Shown in pieces: positions 1 through 8,997 of a stretch of DNA of 64,000 nt. Position 1 is the first letter of the stretch. Each line of letters opens with the position of its first letter. The notes beneath the pieces were generated by a model. It was not told the DNA's origin. It worked only from the letters and a program-made list of their open reading frames with translations, and did not search any database. The translations under genes and the position numbers were made by a program. The DNA is from Rhodococcus rhodochrous (lineage in GTDB: Bacteria > Actinomycetota > Actinomycetes > Mycobacteriales > Mycobacteriaceae): positions 2,790,001-2,854,000 of the forward strand of contig NZ_CP027557.1 in NCBI RefSeq assembly GCF_014854695.1, written 5' to 3'.

Positions 1-1
1 G

Positions 2-1489
2 GCGGGCATTTCCTTCTCGTACGACATCCAGAACGTGAACCTGAGTGTGCCGGCGGATCCGTCCGCCGCCGACCTCGAGGCGCACTGGCGTGATCCGGCG
101 ATGGGCGCGCTGGGATACAGTGCCGACTGGAACGGCGTGGGTGCTTATGTCGAGGACATCCGCAGCCGTTACGGAACCCGCTGGACCTACTGCGCCTTCT
201 TCACGAAGTATCCACTCGGTCACTTCGCGTACGCGGGTGCGCCACGGGTCGTCATGGACTACAACAACGACGGCTGGGGCCCGGACAACATCGACCGGGT
301 GTTCGCGCACGAGACCGGGCACATCTTCGGCTGCCCGGACGAGTACGCGGACAGCAGATGCACGTGCGGCGGTGCCTTCGGACGATACGGACTCGCCAAC
401 GGCAACTGCGAGAACTGCGCGGCCGAAGGTGGCGTCCCGTGCCTGATGAAGGGCAACACGTTCACCGTCTGCGGCTTCACTCCCGGGCACCTCGGATGGG
501 CGCCGCAGCTCGCCGTCAACAATTTCGGGTACAACGCCGGATCGTGGCGCACCGATCGGCATCCGCGGTTCCTCGCCGACACCACGGGCAACCGCCGGGC
601 CGACATCGTCGGATTCGGTGATGCCGGTGTGTACGTGTCGCGCGCTCAGCCCAACGGACGCTTCGAGACACCGCGCCTCGTCGTCAAGGACTTCGCGTAC
701 CAGGCCGGTGGCTGGCGGGTGGAGCGGCATCCGCGGTTCCTGGCCGACACCACGGGTGACGGTCGTGCGGACATCGTCGGTTTCGGTGATGCGGGGGTGT
801 ATGTGTCTCGAGCGCAGGCCGATGGGTCGTTCGGGCCGGTGACCCGGGTGGTCGCCGATTTCGGGTACGTCGCGGGTGGTTGGCGGGTGGAGCGGCATCC
901 GCGGTTCCTGGCCGACACCACGGGTGACGGTCGTGCGGACATCGTCGGTTTCGGTGATGCGGGGGTGTACGTGTCCCGGGCACAGGCGGACGGGTCGTTC
1001 GGGCCGGTCACGCGCGTCGTCGACGACTTCGGATACAACGCGGGTGGATGGCGCGTGGAGCGGCATCTACGGTTCCTCGCGGACACGACCGGGGACGGCC
1101 GGGCCGACATCGTCGGATTCGGCGAGGCGGGCGTGTATGTCTCCCTGGCGCGAGCCGATGGGACGTACGGGCCGGTCACGCGCGTCGTCGACAACTTCGC
1201 CTACAGCGCCGGAGGATGGCGGATCGATCGGCACCCGCGGTTCCTGGCCGACACCACCGGGGACGGCCGGGCGGACATCGTCGGATTCGGCAATGCCGGC
1301 GTCTACGTGTCGCGGGCACTGGGCAACGGCGGGTTCGACGCGCCCGGATTGATCGTCACCAACTTCGGTTACGACGCCGGTGGGTGGCGGGTCGACCAGC
1401 ATCCGCGGTTCCTGGCGGACACCACAGGTGACGGTCGCGCCGACATCATCGGGTTCGGCAGCGCCGGAGTGTGGCTGCACAGATCGTGA
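2..1489 (+). CDS. Zinc metallopeptidase with C-terminal FG-GAP-like repeats (5' end outside window)
   Basis: The frame is open from base 2, so the gene begins upstream of the window; the first in-window GTG (base 35) is probably internal. Residues near base 310 read HETGHIFGCPDEY, a HExxHxxG zinc site with a following acidic residue. A CLMKGN segment after a Cys-rich stretch (CTCGG, CENC) could be a Met-turn. From about base 520 the protein is six repeats of 56 residues built on HPRFLADTTGDGRADIVGFG, an FG-GAP/VCBS-like blade with a DxxGDGxxD calcium-type loop. Together this suggests a secreted zinc protease with a beta-propeller-like tail. Signal peptide and substrate cannot be seen. No neighbour shares the strand closely. 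Confidence 0.8.
   Translation, partial: AGISFSYDIQNVNLSVPADPSAADLEAHWRDPAMGALGYSADWNGVGAYVEDIRSRYGTRWTYCAFFTKYPLGHFAYAGAPRVVMDYNNDGWGPDNIDRVFAHETGHIFGCPDEYADSRCTCGGAFGRYGLANGNCENCAAEGGVPCLMKGNTFTVCGFTPGHLGWAPQLAVNNFGYNAGSWRTDRHPRFLADTTGNRRADIVGFGDAGVYVSRAQPNGRFETPRLVVKDFAYQAGGWRVERHPRFLADTTGDGRADIVGFGDAGVYVSRAQADGSFGPVTRVVADFGYVAGGWRVERHPRFLADTTGDGRADIVGFGDAGVYVSRAQADGSFGPVTRVVDDFGYNAGGWRVERHLRFLADTTGDGRADIVGFGEAGVYVSLARADGTYGPVTRVVDNFAYSAGGWRIDRHPRFLADTTGDGRADIVGFGNAGVYVSRALGNGGFDAPGLIVTNFGYDAGGWRVDQHPRFLADTTGDGRADIIGFGSAGVWLHRS
560..1486 (+). repeat. Six tandem 168-bp coding repeats (56 aa each)
   Basis: The codon for the His of HPRFLADTTG lies at 560, 728, 896, 1064, 1232 and 1400, exactly 168 bp apart. 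The sixth unit is cut short by the stop codon. Copies 2 and 3 are nearly identical at the nucleotide level over about 90 bases, including synonymous positions. That points to recent duplication or gene conversion rather than old divergence. Confidence 0.9.
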
Positions 1490-1550
1490 CCGTACTCGAG
1501 CGAGGAGTTCCGGCCGATGCGACGCACCGGCCGGAACCCCTCATCCACGT

Positions 1551-2055
1551 CTATGCCGATCCCAGCAGGCGTGCTGTAGCAGCAACGTTCATGCGCAGGA
1601 TCTCGAGTGCGAGGTCGTAGTCGATGGAATCGAGCGTGTCGCGCGCACTATGGATGTTCGCGTTCGTGCTGTCGGCTCCTTCGATGGTCAGCACCGCGGG
1701 GATGCACTTCTCGAGGAACGGCACGTGATCGCTGTTGAGCGGATGCAGGCTGGTCTGCACAGCCGGCGTCGTGTAGGTCGCGGCGGCCCGGGCAAGTTCG
1801 TCGATCAGGTGCTGCGACAGGCTCGCGCCGGCGAGAAGAACGGTGGGCTGCGGGGCATTGAGCGAGGCGATCATGTCCAGGTTGACGACGCTCCGGATGA
1901 GCTCCCGTTCTGCGGTCGACAGGCCGGCGACGTAGGCGAGGCTGCCGGAACTCGACGTGGATGTCGGTGTAACTGGGGCTCTGCAACAGCAGTTTGTGGT
2001 GCACAGCCATCGTTCCGCAGACCTCGCGGGTCGACAGGGAGTCCAGGTCGGCCAT
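1551..2055 (-). pseudogene. M28-family zinc aminopeptidase remnant (ends kept, middle lost)
   Basis: From 2055 the minus strand reads MADLDSLSTREVCGTMAVHH and continues to about 1945, resembling an N-terminal piece. A one-frame shift then opens into SLAYVAGLSTAERELIRS, followed by VVNLDMIASLNAPQPT and a C-terminal stretch with HPLNSDHVPF and GADSTNANIHSARDTLD, typical of the end of M28 peptidases. The central part carrying most zinc ligands (the HxD and EE regions) is missing, and the junction is out of frame. It is therefore a remnant, not a working enzyme. The 3' end lies about 60 bases past the convergent metallopeptidase gene. Confidence 0.7.
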
Positions 2056-2124
2056 GACGGATCCTTTGCTGAGCCGGAAACAGCTTCGAATGAAGCATCA
2101 CGCTCGGGTGCTGCGGAATCATGC

Positions 2125-2313
2125 GTAGTCGACTACTCGAAACCCTCCTACCGGATGACATCGAATCCGACGCAACTGTCCACGAGGGGAGTCTGCCACC
2201 CGGAGGGACCGATTGCGGGGATGCCCGAGTGTGCGGATCTGCGATGTCGAGCGACCTCACGCGCTTGTCCGTCTGTTATTCCACGCCGTATATTCGGCGC
2301 CGACTATTCGAAG
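2125..2313. promoter_or_regulatory. Palindromes and repeated CGACTAyTCGAA motif upstream of padR
   Basis: GTAGTCGACTAC at 2125-2136 is a perfect 12-bp palindrome and TCGGCGCCGA at 2294-2303 a perfect 10-bp one. Both run into the same sequence, CGACTACTCGAA (2130-2141) and CGACTATTCGAA (2301-2312). The downstream copy sits about 55 bp before the padR start. These are plausible operator half-sites for PadR autoregulation, but no binding consensus was matched. Confidence 0.4.
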
Positions 2314-2367
2314 CGAACCAGTCGCAGAATCGCAACGCCTCCCGACGATCGAAGGAAATCGAGACCG

Positions 2368-3078
2368 GTGTCCGATCAGCCCCGCAGCCCCGTCCTGACG
2401 CCTATGGCCGTCGCGGTACTCGGGCTGCTCGAGGAACGGCCGATGCATCCCTACGAGATGCACCAGCTTCTGCTCAAGCGTCGCGAGGACAACCTCATCA
2501 AGCTGCGGCCGAGCTCGCTGTACCACACCGTTTCCCGCCTCGCGGAAAGCGGACTGATCCGGCAGGAAGGCACCGAACGCGCAGGTAATCGCCCCGAGCG
2601 CACCACCTACAGCATCACCGAGGCCGGCGCCGCGGCCGTGCGGGCCCGCCTCGCCGAGATCATCCGACGGCCCGTCCGTGAGTATCCGATCTTCCCCCTC
2701 GGTCTCGCCGAATCGCACAACCTTCCGGCAGACGAGGTCGTCGTTCTTCTCGGAGAACGCATCGAGCGGCTCGAGGAAGAGCTCGTCGAATTCGACGCGA
2801 TCCGCACGTGGGCCGCGGACAACGGCGTGCCGCGTCGCTACTGGGTGGCCGTCGACTTCCTCCGGGACAGGACCGCCCACGAAGCGGAGTGGCTTCGTGG
2901 ACTGATCGAGGAGATCCGCGACGGGTCCTTGGTGTGGCAGAGCGTCGATGCCGCCGATCGACAACTTCCGGACCTGCCCCATGATCTCGGTCGCGACTGG
3001 GGTGCTGCGCTGACGGACGAGACTCTCGCCGAACTGCGGAGGAGCGGTGCGGGAAGTAGTGGTCCCGGTCGGCCGTAG
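2368..3078 (+). CDS. PadR-family transcriptional regulator
   Basis: This is a 236-residue protein. The GTG start at 2368 follows GAAGGAAA with about nine bases of spacing; the frame is open further upstream, but that part is not protein-like. Residues 10-90 form a winged-helix domain (VLGLLEERPMHPYEMHQLL, then PSSLYHTVSRLAESGLI and a wing with TTYSITEAG). The C-terminal half is predicted helical with a coiled-coil-like ERIERLEEELVEF segment, as in PadR subfamilies with a Vir_act_alpha_C domain. It lies 77 bp before an MFS exporter on the same strand. PadR proteins commonly repress adjacent efflux genes, so drug-responsive control of that exporter is inferred. Confidence 0.9.
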   Translation: MSDQPRSPVLTPMAVAVLGLLEERPMHPYEMHQLLLKRREDNLIKLRPSSLYHTVSRLAESGLIRQEGTERAGNRPERTTYSITEAGAAAVRARLAEIIRRPVREYPIFPLGLAESHNLPADEVVVLLGERIERLEEELVEFDAIRTWAADNGVPRRYWVAVDFLRDRTAHEAEWLRGLIEEIRDGSLVWQSVDAADRQLPDLPHDLGRDWGAALTDETLAELRRSGAGSSGPGRP

Positions 3079-3155
3079 TACATCGACCGAACCGGGACAC
3101 CTTGACCCAGTAGATCTCCGGTCGCGCTCGACCGGTACGAACAGGAACGAAATCG

Positions 3156-4643
3156 ATGAAAACCGAACGTAATCCGTGGTGGGGCCTGTCGGCCCTGGTG
3201 GTCGGGTTCTTCATGATCCTGCTGGATCTGACCATCGTCGCGGTGGCCAACCCGGCGATCATGGCCGACCTGCAGGCCGACATCAATCAGGTCGTCTGGG
3301 TGACCAGCGCCTATCTGCTCACCTATGCGGTGCCCCTGCTGTTCACCGGTCGTCTCGGCGACCGGTTCGGCCCCAAGCACGTCTATCTCGCGGGCCTGGT
3401 GGTGTTCACCGCGGCGTCGCTGTGGTGCGCGACCTCCGGCACCATCGAGATGCTCATCGCTGCCCGCGCCGTCCAGGGACTCGGCGCGGCGCTGATGACG
3501 CCGCAGACGATGGCGATCATCACCCGCACCTTCGCGCCCGACAAGCGAGGCGCAGCCATGGGTCTGTGGGGCGCCGTCGCCGGTCTGGCCTCGCTGCTCG
3601 GCCCTCTCGTCGGCGGTGTACTGGTCGATTGGCAGGGCTGGAACTGGATCTTCTACATCAACGTCCCGGTCGGCATCATCGCCTTCGTGCTGGCGGCATG
3701 GCTCGTGCCCAGCCTCGAGACCCAACCGCACAAGTTCGACGTCGTCGGCGTGATCCTCAGTGGTGTCGGATTGTTCCTGCTGGTCTTCGGAATCCAGGAA
3801 GGTTCCAGCCGCGACTGGGACGTCTGGACCTGGACGATGATCGTCGCGGGTATCGCGGTGATGGTGCTGTTCGTGTCCAACCAGGCGCGTAACAAAGGTG
3901 AACCCCTCGTGCCATTGGCCCTGTTCCGCGACCGGAACTTCTCGATGTCGAACATCGCGATCTCGTCGATGGGCGCAGCCATGACCGCACTGATGGTTCC
4001 GGCCTACTTCTATCTCGAGACGGTCCGCGGATTCTCACCCACGCGCGCCGCCCTGATCTTCGCCCCGATGGCGATCGTCACCGGTCTCACGGCGCCGCTC
4101 ATCGGCAAGTTCTCCGACCGGATGCCGCCCCGGGTGCTGCCCACCGTCGGCTTCACACTCTTCTCCGCGTCGATCTTCGGGTTCGCGGTGCTCATGACGC
4201 CGGACAGCCCCATCGTGCTGTTCCTGCTCATCGCCGGTATCGCCGGCGTGTCCAATTCGTGCATCTGGGCACCGCTGGCCTCCACCGCCACGCACAACCT
4301 GCCCATCCGCCAGGCGGGCGCCGGTGCCGGCATCTACAACACCACCCGCCAGGTCGGTTCGGTGCTGGGCAGTGCCGCGATCGGTGCCTTGATCTCGTCC
4401 TTGATGGCCGCGCAGGGACTCGGTGAGGTGCAGGCCGGTGAAGGCGGCGGAGCCGCGATGGGAACCGCTCTCCCGGAGCAGATCGCCGAGAAGTTCAGCA
4501 CCGCGCTGAGCCAGTCGATGCTCCTGCCCGCCTCGGTCCTGATCATCGGGATCGTGGCGTCGGCGATGTTCGTCGGCCACGCCTCGTCGCAGCGGAAGGC
4601 GCAGGCCGGCACTTCGGCCGATCGCGCAGAGGCCACCAGCTGA
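3156..4643 (+). CDS. MFS transporter, DHA2 (EmrB/QacA-type) drug:H+ antiporter
   Basis: This 495-residue protein has about 14 hydrophobic segments. The N-terminus has LDLTIVAVANPAI, the DHA2 motif D1 region, followed by GRLGDRFGPK (motif A) and ARAVQGLGAALMTPQ (motif B/C region). The size and 14-TM pattern fit proton-driven multidrug exporters of the inner membrane. The ATG at 3156 follows AGGAACGAAATCG. The padR gene directly upstream suggests substrate-induced derepression. A strong hairpin downstream ends the unit. The substrate cannot be told from the sequence. Confidence 0.92.
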   Translation: MKTERNPWWGLSALVVGFFMILLDLTIVAVANPAIMADLQADINQVVWVTSAYLLTYAVPLLFTGRLGDRFGPKHVYLAGLVVFTAASLWCATSGTIEMLIAARAVQGLGAALMTPQTMAIITRTFAPDKRGAAMGLWGAVAGLASLLGPLVGGVLVDWQGWNWIFYINVPVGIIAFVLAAWLVPSLETQPHKFDVVGVILSGVGLFLLVFGIQEGSSRDWDVWTWTMIVAGIAVMVLFVSNQARNKGEPLVPLALFRDRNFSMSNIAISSMGAAMTALMVPAYFYLETVRGFSPTRAALIFAPMAIVTGLTAPLIGKFSDRMPPRVLPTVGFTLFSASIFGFAVLMTPDSPIVLFLLIAGIAGVSNSCIWAPLASTATHNLPIRQAGAGAGIYNTTRQVGSVLGSAAIGALISSLMAAQGLGEVQAGEGGGAAMGTALPEQIAEKFSTALSQSMLLPASVLIIGIVASAMFVGHASSQRKAQAGTSADRAEATS

Positions 4644-4681
4644 GCCGGGTTTGCATTAGTGGCCTGGTCGCCACGAACGGA

Positions 4682-4720
4682 AGAACGCTCCCACAGAGCT
4701 TGGCTCGGTGGGAGCGTTCT
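4682..4720. terminator. Perfect 13-bp hairpin between convergent genes
   Basis: AGAACGCTCCCAC (4682-4694) is exactly complementary to GTGGGAGCGTTCT (4708-4720), with a 13-base loop. It lies between the stop of the MFS gene and the stop of ppnP on the opposite strand, so it can serve both as a bidirectional terminator. There is no long T tract, which is usual in high-GC actinobacteria. Confidence 0.8.
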
Positions 4721-4739
4721 AGTTCGCTCAGGAGTGTGG

Positions 4740-5063
4740 TCAGCCGTAGTGGCAGACGTAGCTGACGGCTTCGGTGACCTCGATGTCGAACGACGAGTCG
4801 CCGGGCACCGAGAAGGAGTCGCCTGCACCGTAGGAGGTCCAGTCCTCGCTGCCGGCCAGTCGGACGCGGCACGCGCCGCTGTGCAGTTCCATGACCTCCG
4901 GAGCGGCCGTGCCGAAGTTGAGGGTCGCGGGCAGGATCACGCCGGCCGACTTGCGGGTTCCATCCGCCAGATGGAAGTTGTGGCTGACGCACTTGCCGTC
5001 GAAGTAGACGTTGGCACGCGGGTCGAGCGTCACGTTGGCGTAGGTCGAAGTCGGCTCACTCAT
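4740..5063 (-). CDS. ppnP: Pyrimidine/purine nucleoside phosphorylase PpnP (DUF1255)
   Basis: This 107-residue single-domain cupin has the usual length for the family. Characteristic stretches are [36 protein letters not shown], a [13 protein letters not shown] beta strand, and [13 protein letters not shown] before the C-terminal SYVCHYG. The family catalyses phosphorolysis of several nucleosides to base plus ribose-1-phosphate in the cytosol. It faces the MFS gene across the shared hairpin and appears monocistronic. Confidence 0.92.
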   Translation of the reverse strand: MSEPTSTYANVTLDPRANVYFDGKCVSHNFHLADGTRKSAGVILPATLNFGTAAPEVMELHSGACRVRLAGSEDWTSYGAGDSFSVPGDSSFDIEVTEAVSYVCHYG

Positions 5064-5723
5064 GAGCTGGAGCGTAGCGAGGCGGGTGCAGGTCGCCGGT
5101 CGCCGGGGTCGGTGTGCGAGACCACTTCCGCTGACTGACCGCGCAGAGCGTGTTCGGTAGGGGGCTCACAGCGCAGAAGCGGTGCTCGCAACCCGCAGGG
5201 TCCACCACCAGGGTTGTGAGCCTCATTCTTCGGTTGTGGACCTCCGTCTGCTCGGCACGCTGTCGACCGTCCCACTCGGCTGGTTCACCGCCCGCGACTT
5301 CGAGCAGTTCAAGCGCGTCGTCCAGAACGACACGCTGTCGCTGCACTACTGGTTCATAATCGATGTATTCCATTGCAGGAGAACAAGTTCGAGTCAAAAT
5401 CGATCGGCGGTTCTGCGAGAGTTGATGATCGCGGGTCGGGCGGCGTGCTGCAGCTCGACACAGTCACGCCACGCATCCGGAGGGACCTGCACCCGGCGCC
5501 GGTGCAGCCACTGTCCACACAAACACAACCCTTCGTCGGCTGTCGCCCGGCTGAGCGGCAGTACCGGCGCCCTACCGATCTCGAGTGCATTGCGGGCGCA
5601 CTCACCGCCGGCGAGTGGGAATCGGCGTCGATGGCAGCGGCCGTTCGGCGTCCACGCCGCCGGTCGATCTCGCGCACTGCGCTCACCGAATGGCGCGATC
5701 TCGGGACCGAATCGGCGACGGCT
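5064..5723. other. 660-bp gap with an unassigned coding-like fragment
   Basis: No complete gene is supported here. On the plus strand, roughly 5232-5360 reads VVDLRLLGTLSTVPLGWFTA then RDFEQFKRVVQNDTLSLHYW, with G or C in nearly every third position, as in real genes of this genome. It has no start codon with a ribosome site and runs into AT-richer sequence. I do not recognise the family. It is probably the leftover of a deleted gene. The following 5373-5738 frame is open but begins only with TTG and is not convincing. Confidence 0.35.
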
Positions 5724-8312
5724 CTAATCGAGGTGTAGACGTCGGGCGGCGGCGACAGCGTCCTTACGATTGTGCACGCCGAGTTTGCGGTACAGAGAAC
5801 GCAGTTGGGTTTTGACGGTATTGGCACTGACGAAGTGGGATGCAGCGATGGCGGTGATCGTTTTCCCGGTGAGCAGAGCGTCGAGCACGGCGCGCTCCCG
5901 GGCGGTCAGTGTCAGCATCGGTCGGTAGACCGGGAAGGTGGCAAAGTTTCTGGCGGTCCGGTTCAGGTCGAGGGGTAGTTCGACGCCGAGGTCGGCAAGA
6001 GCGATCTGCGACGCCGAGGGCAGCAGTACGAACGGGCGCAGCATGCCGGTGTGGCGTGACAGGGTGACGGCCCGTTCGAGGTGCCTACGAGCAGCGTCGA
6101 CGTCGTCGAGGGCCGCGGCTGTTGCGGCACCGAGCACGGCCAGTTCCATCGAGGTGCGCACGGGACCGACCGAGGTGGGGAAGTACCACCGGTCGACGAT
6201 CTGTTGGGCGCCGGCCGAATCCGCAGCGAGCAATCGAGCCCGCGCTCGCACCGGCACTGCTGAGGGATGGGTGGACGTTGCGATCAGGTCTTCGGCTCGC
6301 TCGGGATTGCCGCACGCGAGATGTAGATCCGCCAGCACCGTGTCGATCAGGGTTGCGGAGTGGCCACCGGTGCGCAGTGTCGGGTAGCGCTGCAGGTGGG
6401 ACTCGACAAAGCGCAGACCGTCGGTCGGCATACCGGTCAGCAACGCATGGTGTCCGCGGGTGTAGAGGACGTAGGCCCAGAACTCTTCGTTATCGGCGGG
6501 GGTACCGAGCTCGGTGAGGATGTCGAGGGCGGTGTCGGGTTCGAGTTCGTCGAGGGCGGCGAGTGCGGCGGCCACACAGCCGGCGGTGCGGACGAGTTTT
6601 TCGCTGTCACCCGGCGGGGGTGGGTGGCGCCGTTCCTCGGCGATCCAGGAGTGGGTGTCCACCAGTGCGCCTTCCATCGCGCTGGTGAGCGCAAGTTTTC
6701 CGGCGGCGTCGCGTTCGATGAACGTCCCTGTTCCGGCGACGTGCGCGCGTCGGAACATCGCGGTCGCGTCGTCGGTTCGGTCGACGAGCAGGTAGGTGAT
6801 GCCGACGTGGAGATAGTAGAAGGCGTAGGCGTTGCGGGTGTGCTCGTCGAGTTCGTCGAAGACAGGCAGTGGGTGATCGGAAGCGGCGTCGCAGGCCTTG
6901 GCGGCCTCGAGGAACCGGCCGTCGATCCGCAGCATCACTGCGCGCATGACGACTTCGGCAGGTTCGGGTCCGATACCGTCCGCGACGTCGGGTTCGGCGG
7001 TGACGACGGGGACATCGCGCGGTGCGGAGAACTGTCGGTGCAGTCGGCGGATGGCTCTGCTCGTGGGGTGGGTATCGGCGATCTCTGCGGGAATGCGTTC
7101 GACCAGTGCTGCGCCGAGTGTGTCGAGGAAGCCGCCGGTGTACAGCGTGGTCCAGTGTTCGTCGACGATGTGAAGAGCGCGCTCCCACTGACCGCCGTCG
7201 ATGGCGTAGGTCAGTGCGGCATGCGGTTTCCCGGCATGGAGTAGGGCGTCGATCGTTGCGGTCTCGGTGGCCCGTAGGTCGGTGGGATGTCGGTCCTCGG
7301 CGATGCGCCGCAGTGAGGCACGGACCGGTTCGGGGTAGCACCACTTCCGCGGATAGCCGTCCTCTCCGGTGTCGGGGCTGGGATCGAGGAATCCGGCAGC
7401 GATCATGGTGTGGGTGAAGGCGACGATGTCGGAGACACCGGACAGTGCGAAGTCCGAACGCTCGATGTTCGACGATTCCTCTGGAAGTGCGGTCAGGGTC
7501 GAGGATGCGAGGATCGATCGCCGCAGCGGTGTGAGGTCGGGATCGTCGAGAGCACGCAGCACGGCCCGGTCGATCGAATCGTCGACAAGTTTGTCGAGGT
7601 CATCGACGACGATCTCGAGGGAACCGGCGGAGTGCTGCTGCAGGCTTTCGCGCACGGCGTCGATCAGGGCCGGCAGTCCCGTGGTGCGACGCGTGATCCA
7701 CTGCACCGTGCGTTGCGACTGGGGGACCGCCGCTGCGTTCAGGATGGTGGCGGTCTCGACGTCGGTGCATGCAAGCTCGGTCGCAGAAAGGATGGTGCGG
7801 TCGGCGGCCGTGTCGGTCACCTGTTGCCACTTTCCGGTCGTGCGGGTGGTGACGAGGACCCGCAGGTGGGGGCAGAGGTCGAGCAGAGCAGCGACGTGCG
7901 GTTCGATGCCGTGGATGCGATCGACCGCGTCGAGGATCAACACGATCTGGTGCTGCAGCGCGGAGAATAGGGAGCACAGTGTCTGGAACGAGGCCGGGCC
8001 GCGCTCCGGTCTTGTGGCGCCGGTTCGGGCGTGTACCGCCGAAAGGACGTCCGTCCAGTACTCGTCCGGGGTGCTTGTGCCCGCGGGAGCGGTCATGGGT
8101 ACGACGATGGCGTCGGGCTCTGCTCCGCTGAGCAGCCACGACCGTGCCAGAACCGTTTTTCCCGCGAACCGGTTGCCTTGCAGGACGACCAGTGGCGTCG
8201 TGCTCGACAAGGTGGCGAACAACCGAGCGCGCGGGGACGTGGAGCTGTCCAGCACTGTCGGGAACCTCGACTTCCGTCCGGTGGATACGCGCAGGACCCC
8301 GACAACCCGCAC
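5724..8312 (-). CDS. Large LuxR-family ATPase regulator (MalT/LAL-like)
   Basis: This is an 862-residue protein. Near residue 45 a Walker A motif (GNRFAGKT) and, further on, LILDAVDRI as a Walker B-like strand mark an STAND-type ATPase. The middle is helical, TPR-like sensor sequence. The C-terminus is a LuxR/GerE helix-turn-helix: LTARERAVLDALLTGKTITA, then VSANTVKTQLRSLYRKLGVH. Such proteins are ligand-gated activators. The GTG start at 8312 follows AGGTGGG. The target is unknown; nearest genes are ppnP downstream and a secreted protein further upstream, neither clearly linked. Confidence 0.88.
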   Translation of the reverse strand: MRVVGVLRVSTGRKSRFPTVLDSSTSPRARLFATLSSTTPLVVLQGNRFAGKTVLARSWLLSGAEPDAIVVPMTAPAGTSTPDEYWTDVLSAVHARTGATRPERGPASFQTLCSLFSALQHQIVLILDAVDRIHGIEPHVAALLDLCPHLRVLVTTRTTGKWQQVTDTAADRTILSATELACTDVETATILNAAAVPQSQRTVQWITRRTTGLPALIDAVRESLQQHSAGSLEIVVDDLDKLVDDSIDRAVLRALDDPDLTPLRRSILASSTLTALPEESSNIERSDFALSGVSDIVAFTHTMIAAGFLDPSPDTGEDGYPRKWCYPEPVRASLRRIAEDRHPTDLRATETATIDALLHAGKPHAALTYAIDGGQWERALHIVDEHWTTLYTGGFLDTLGAALVERIPAEIADTHPTSRAIRRLHRQFSAPRDVPVVTAEPDVADGIGPEPAEVVMRAVMLRIDGRFLEAAKACDAASDHPLPVFDELDEHTRNAYAFYYLHVGITYLLVDRTDDATAMFRRAHVAGTGTFIERDAAGKLALTSAMEGALVDTHSWIAEERRHPPPPGDSEKLVRTAGCVAAALAALDELEPDTALDILTELGTPADNEEFWAYVLYTRGHHALLTGMPTDGLRFVESHLQRYPTLRTGGHSATLIDTVLADLHLACGNPERAEDLIATSTHPSAVPVRARARLLAADSAGAQQIVDRWYFPTSVGPVRTSMELAVLGAATAAALDDVDAARRHLERAVTLSRHTGMLRPFVLLPSASQIALADLGVELPLDLNRTARNFATFPVYRPMLTLTARERAVLDALLTGKTITAIAASHFVSANTVKTQLRSLYRKLGVHNRKDAVAAARRLHLD

Positions 8313-8326
8313 AGACCCACCTGCCT

Positions 8327-8346
8327 AATACAAAATGCAATACAAA
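8327..8346. promoter_or_regulatory. Direct repeat AATACAAA x2 just upstream of the LuxR gene
   Basis: AATACAAA occurs at 8327-8334 and 8339-8346, a 12-bp period, 15-34 bp upstream of the GTG at 8312. The area is clearly AT-rich compared with the surroundings. It could be the promoter or an activator site; no sigma-factor consensus was assigned. Confidence 0.3.
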
Positions 8347-8831
8347 TTTTATCGCGGGGATCAAAGCTCGTGTGGTGCAACAGTCGGAAAGTGGCGCAAC
8401 TCTCGCGGGAATCCTCGGCCGAGTTCTCGACGATCATCGACGGGGGACGAGCCCCTCTGCGCATACGACGCACGGTCGCAGGGCGGGTAGCGGCACGTCG
8501 TTCTATTCTATCTTCTGCACTCCGAATACCATTTATTCGCAACATCTTTCATGGAATCGGATGTCGCCGACCCTGTTCCTTCGAGTCGCGGGGATGAGCT
8601 GGTGGAAGTCGCGCGCTCGGCACCCGAGTCCTATTGCTGTTCTTTGCCTAGTCAAGGTAATGTCTTGAACATTCGGTGTGGTCTTCTGCAGGGGAGTGCA
8701 CGAGTCACCCGAATGCGCGCCCCACCGTGTCGCCGGTCCATTTCCCGGCCGACGTCGACACCATGCCGGGGCGCGGATATGTCGATGCCCGCCCCGCATC
8801 GGCATGGGTCCCGACGCTGCCCTGGCGCGTC

Positions 8832-8883
8832 GGACCCCCTCCGTCGGCGCGGCTGAGGCTGTCGCTGCGCCGACGGAGGGTCC
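8832..8883. terminator. Long GC-rich hairpin
   Basis: The arms at 8832-8850 and 8867-8883 pair over at least 14 consecutive bases (CCCTCCGTCGGCGC with its complement) plus an outer GGAC/GTCC with a two-base bulge. The loop is 16 bases. It lies about 115 bases past the stop of the secreted-protein gene and may be a back-up terminator or an RNA element. It has no T tract. Confidence 0.5.
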
Positions 8884-8944
8884 CCTGATGAACTGTCCCC
8901 GCAGGCCCGGTCGGTTGGCGTCGAGGAATTGTCGGCCGACTCGA

Positions 8945-8972
8945 GGGCCTGCACCGATGGCGATGCAGGCCC
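8945..8972 (-). terminator. Hairpin 25 bases after the secreted-protein stop
   Basis: GGGCCTGCA (8945-8953) pairs perfectly with TGCAGGCCC (8964-8972) around a 10-base loop. Its position right after the stop at 8998 on the minus strand fits an actinobacterial U-less terminator. Confidence 0.6.
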
Positions 8973-8997
8973 CCGAGCTGCGTCTCGATCGGGTACG

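Larger units (their letters stand above)
8313..8997. other. 685-bp intergenic region without a supported gene
   Basis: This stretch separates the LuxR regulator and the secreted-protein gene, both on the minus strand. It holds the direct repeat near the LuxR start, an AT-rich patch around 8500-8555, and two hairpins at its far end. No frame combines a ribosome site with protein-like sequence. Confidence 0.6.
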
